Shown: piece after piece, positions 31,752-32,635 of the stretch
How the letters are laid out: every line of letters begins with the position of its first letter
How positions within the stretch are numbered: the stretch's first letter is position 1
Assembly (NCBI GenBank): GCA_964230195.1
Contig: CAXRGH010000143.1
Coordinates: forward strand, 1 to 32,635
From: CAXRGH01 sp964230195
GTDB lineage: Bacteria > Pseudomonadota > Gammaproteobacteria > Enterobacterales > Alteromonadaceae
DNA: 32,635 bases
Direction: 5' to 3'
Position numbers and translations under genes: made by a program
Notes under the pieces: model-generated
The model's database searches: none
The model's input: the letters and a program-made list of their open reading frames with translations, nothing else
Told to the model about the DNA's origin: nothing

Positions 31752-32516
31752 ATGCAAAAGCGTAACACTCAACAACGGCGAAATGCCATTATGCAATCCC
31801 TTCAATCATTGGGCGAAGTTTCAGTGGATGAATTAAGCCAAACCCTTGAGGTTTCAGAAGTTACGATTCGAAAGGATTTAGCAACATTAGAACTTTCAGG
31901 GTTATTGTTACGCAAATTTGGTGGTGCCGTGTTAGTACAAACCGATGGTTCTGAACTGGCAACTGAATCACCGTCCAAAGCGGCGATTGCAAAGTTAGCC
32001 GCAAGTCTTATCCGTGACCATGACCGCATCATCATTGATAGTGGCAGTACCACGGCAGCATTGATCCCAGAACTCAAACAAAAACGCGGATTAGTGATCA
32101 TGACCAACTGTATTTACACCGCGAATCAAATTCTAGAACAAGATAATAGCCATCAACTGCTCATGACGGGCGGTACCTGGGATCAACAGTCCCATTCTTT
32201 CCAGGGTAAAATGGCTGAAAATACAGTCCAAGAATACAATTTTGACTTTGCGTTTGTGGGTGCCTCTGGCATCGACATTACACAAGGCACAACAACATTT
32301 AATGAATTAACGCAACTCACTCAAACAATAGCCTCTGTTTCACGGCAAGTTGTTGTTATGGCTGATGCCAGCAAAGTTTCCCGGAAAATGCCCAATCAAG
32401 AGTTGCGTTGGTCACAAATCTCAACCCTGATAACTGATGCATCATTATCATCATCAGATCAACAAATCATCGAATCTCATGGCGTTGCAGTCTTAACTGC
32501 CCCATTAACAAATTAA
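31752..32516 (+). CDS. glmR: DeoR-family transcriptional regulator upstream of glmS (GlmR-type)
   Basis: This is a cytoplasmic repressor of the DeoR family that binds a sugar phosphate. The 254 residues have an N-terminal winged helix-turn-helix (about 5-60, GEVSVDELSQTLEVSEVTIRKDL) and a DeoR C-terminal sensor (about 75-232) with IDSGSTTAALIPEL, MTGGTW and FVGASGIDITQGTTT. The gene precedes glmS by 20 bp and follows glmU, as in Pseudomonas and other gammaproteobacteria where the neighbour is called GlmR, so it probably answers to amino-sugar phosphate levels. TTTC-dyads upstream may be its own operators. The ATG follows AAGAG about 7 nt away. Ligand and targets are inferred from context. Confidence 0.88.
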   Translation: MQKRNTQQRRNAIMQSLQSLGEVSVDELSQTLEVSEVTIRKDLATLELSGLLLRKFGGAVLVQTDGSELATESPSKAAIAKLAASLIRDHDRIIIDSGSTTAALIPELKQKRGLVIMTNCIYTANQILEQDNSHQLLMTGGTWDQQSHSFQGKMAENTVQEYNFDFAFVGASGIDITQGTTTFNELTQLTQTIASVSRQVVVMADASKVSRKMPNQELRWSQISTLITDASLSSSDQQIIESHGVAVLTAPLTN

Positions 32517-32536
32517 ATTTTAGATAGGAAATTACT

Positions 32537-32635
32537 ATGTGTGGAATCGTTGGCGCCATAGGCGAAAGAAATGTTAGCCCAATTTTGGTAGAGGGCCTCA
32601 AACGTTTGGAGTATCGCGGATACGACTCTGCAGGC
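32537..32635 (+). CDS. glmS: Glucosamine-6-phosphate synthase GlmS (partial, 3' end beyond window)
   Basis: GlmS makes glucosamine-6-phosphate from fructose-6-phosphate and glutamine, the first step to UDP-GlcNAc. Only the first 33 codons are present: MCGIVGAIGERNVSPILVEG, then LKRLEYRGYDSAG. Cys2, exposed after Met removal, is the N-terminal glutaminase nucleophile, and RGYDSAG is the family signature. AGGA lies 8 nt before the ATG, 20 bp after the regulator stop. The frame continues past the right edge. The other half of the pathway (glmU) lies 1 kb upstream. Confidence 0.96.
   Translation, partial: MCGIVGAIGERNVSPILVEGLKRLEYRGYDSAG

Noticed and set aside
1..32635. CRISPR arrays, prophage, insertion sequences, tRNA or rRNA genes
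   Set aside because: Reading the intergenic spaces showed no regularly spaced repeats, terminal inverted repeats with transposase, or tRNA-like folds; all spacers are under 300 bp.

Overview
The window is chromosomal DNA of a gammaproteobacterium, most likely a marine-type relative of Vibrionales or Alteromonadales. The placement rests on conserved gene order: hflK-hflX-hfq-miaA-mutL-amiB-tsaE-nnr with divergent queG, and lptM-lysA-dapF-DUF484-xerC-yigB-uvrD. It also rests on a MutL without the endonuclease motif (typical of MutH-containing bacteria) and on LptM, DUF484 and short-tailed Hfq. Genus cannot be told from the sequence alone. The region is dense core genome. I see no phage, transposon, CRISPR, tRNA or rRNA.

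Layout. (1) 1-8637, minus strand: a tightly packed superoperon, nnr > tsaE > amiB > mutL > miaA > hfq > hflX > hflK (cut by the left edge). It covers metabolite repair, tRNA modification, septal cell-wall cleavage, mismatch repair, RNA chaperoning and membrane-protease control, with short overlaps and a candidate internal hfq promoter. (2) 8682-15154: queG (plus), a DsbA with an unusual CNHC active site (minus), a stand-alone PolA-type 5' nuclease (minus), a soluble PAS-PAS chemoreceptor resembling BdlA (minus), rarD (plus) and a REC-REC-GGDEF diguanylate cyclase (minus). (3) 15189-22170, minus strand: lptM > lysA > dapF > DUF484 > xerC > yigB > uvrD, with a near-consensus LexA box upstream of uvrD. 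(4) 22249-26215: an NhaC-family antiporter (minus) faces a two-gene operon (plus) coding for a periplasmic solute-binding protein and a transmembrane chemoreceptor. Their 268-bp divergent spacer holds a perfect 14-bp LacI-type palindrome and nested inverted repeats. (5) 26359-30090, plus strand: speB-speA (arginine to agmatine to putrescine) followed at once by an EamA exporter-like gene. (6) 30143-32635, plus strand: glmU, a structured terminator region, a DeoR-family regulator (GlmR type) and the start of glmS, i.e. UDP-GlcNAc synthesis.

How the genes fit together: most are housekeeping. The accessory interest lies in sensing (two chemoreceptors, one diguanylate cyclase, one orphan binding protein) and in intergenic elements: the LexA box, the LacI-type palindrome, the DeoR-type dyads, the multi-hairpin region after glmU and a hairpin over a Shine-Dalgarno. 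I found no clearly new multi-gene system. The best candidates for a second look are the binding-protein/chemoreceptor pair, the CNHC DsbA, the structured glmU-glmR spacer and the speBA-EamA unit.
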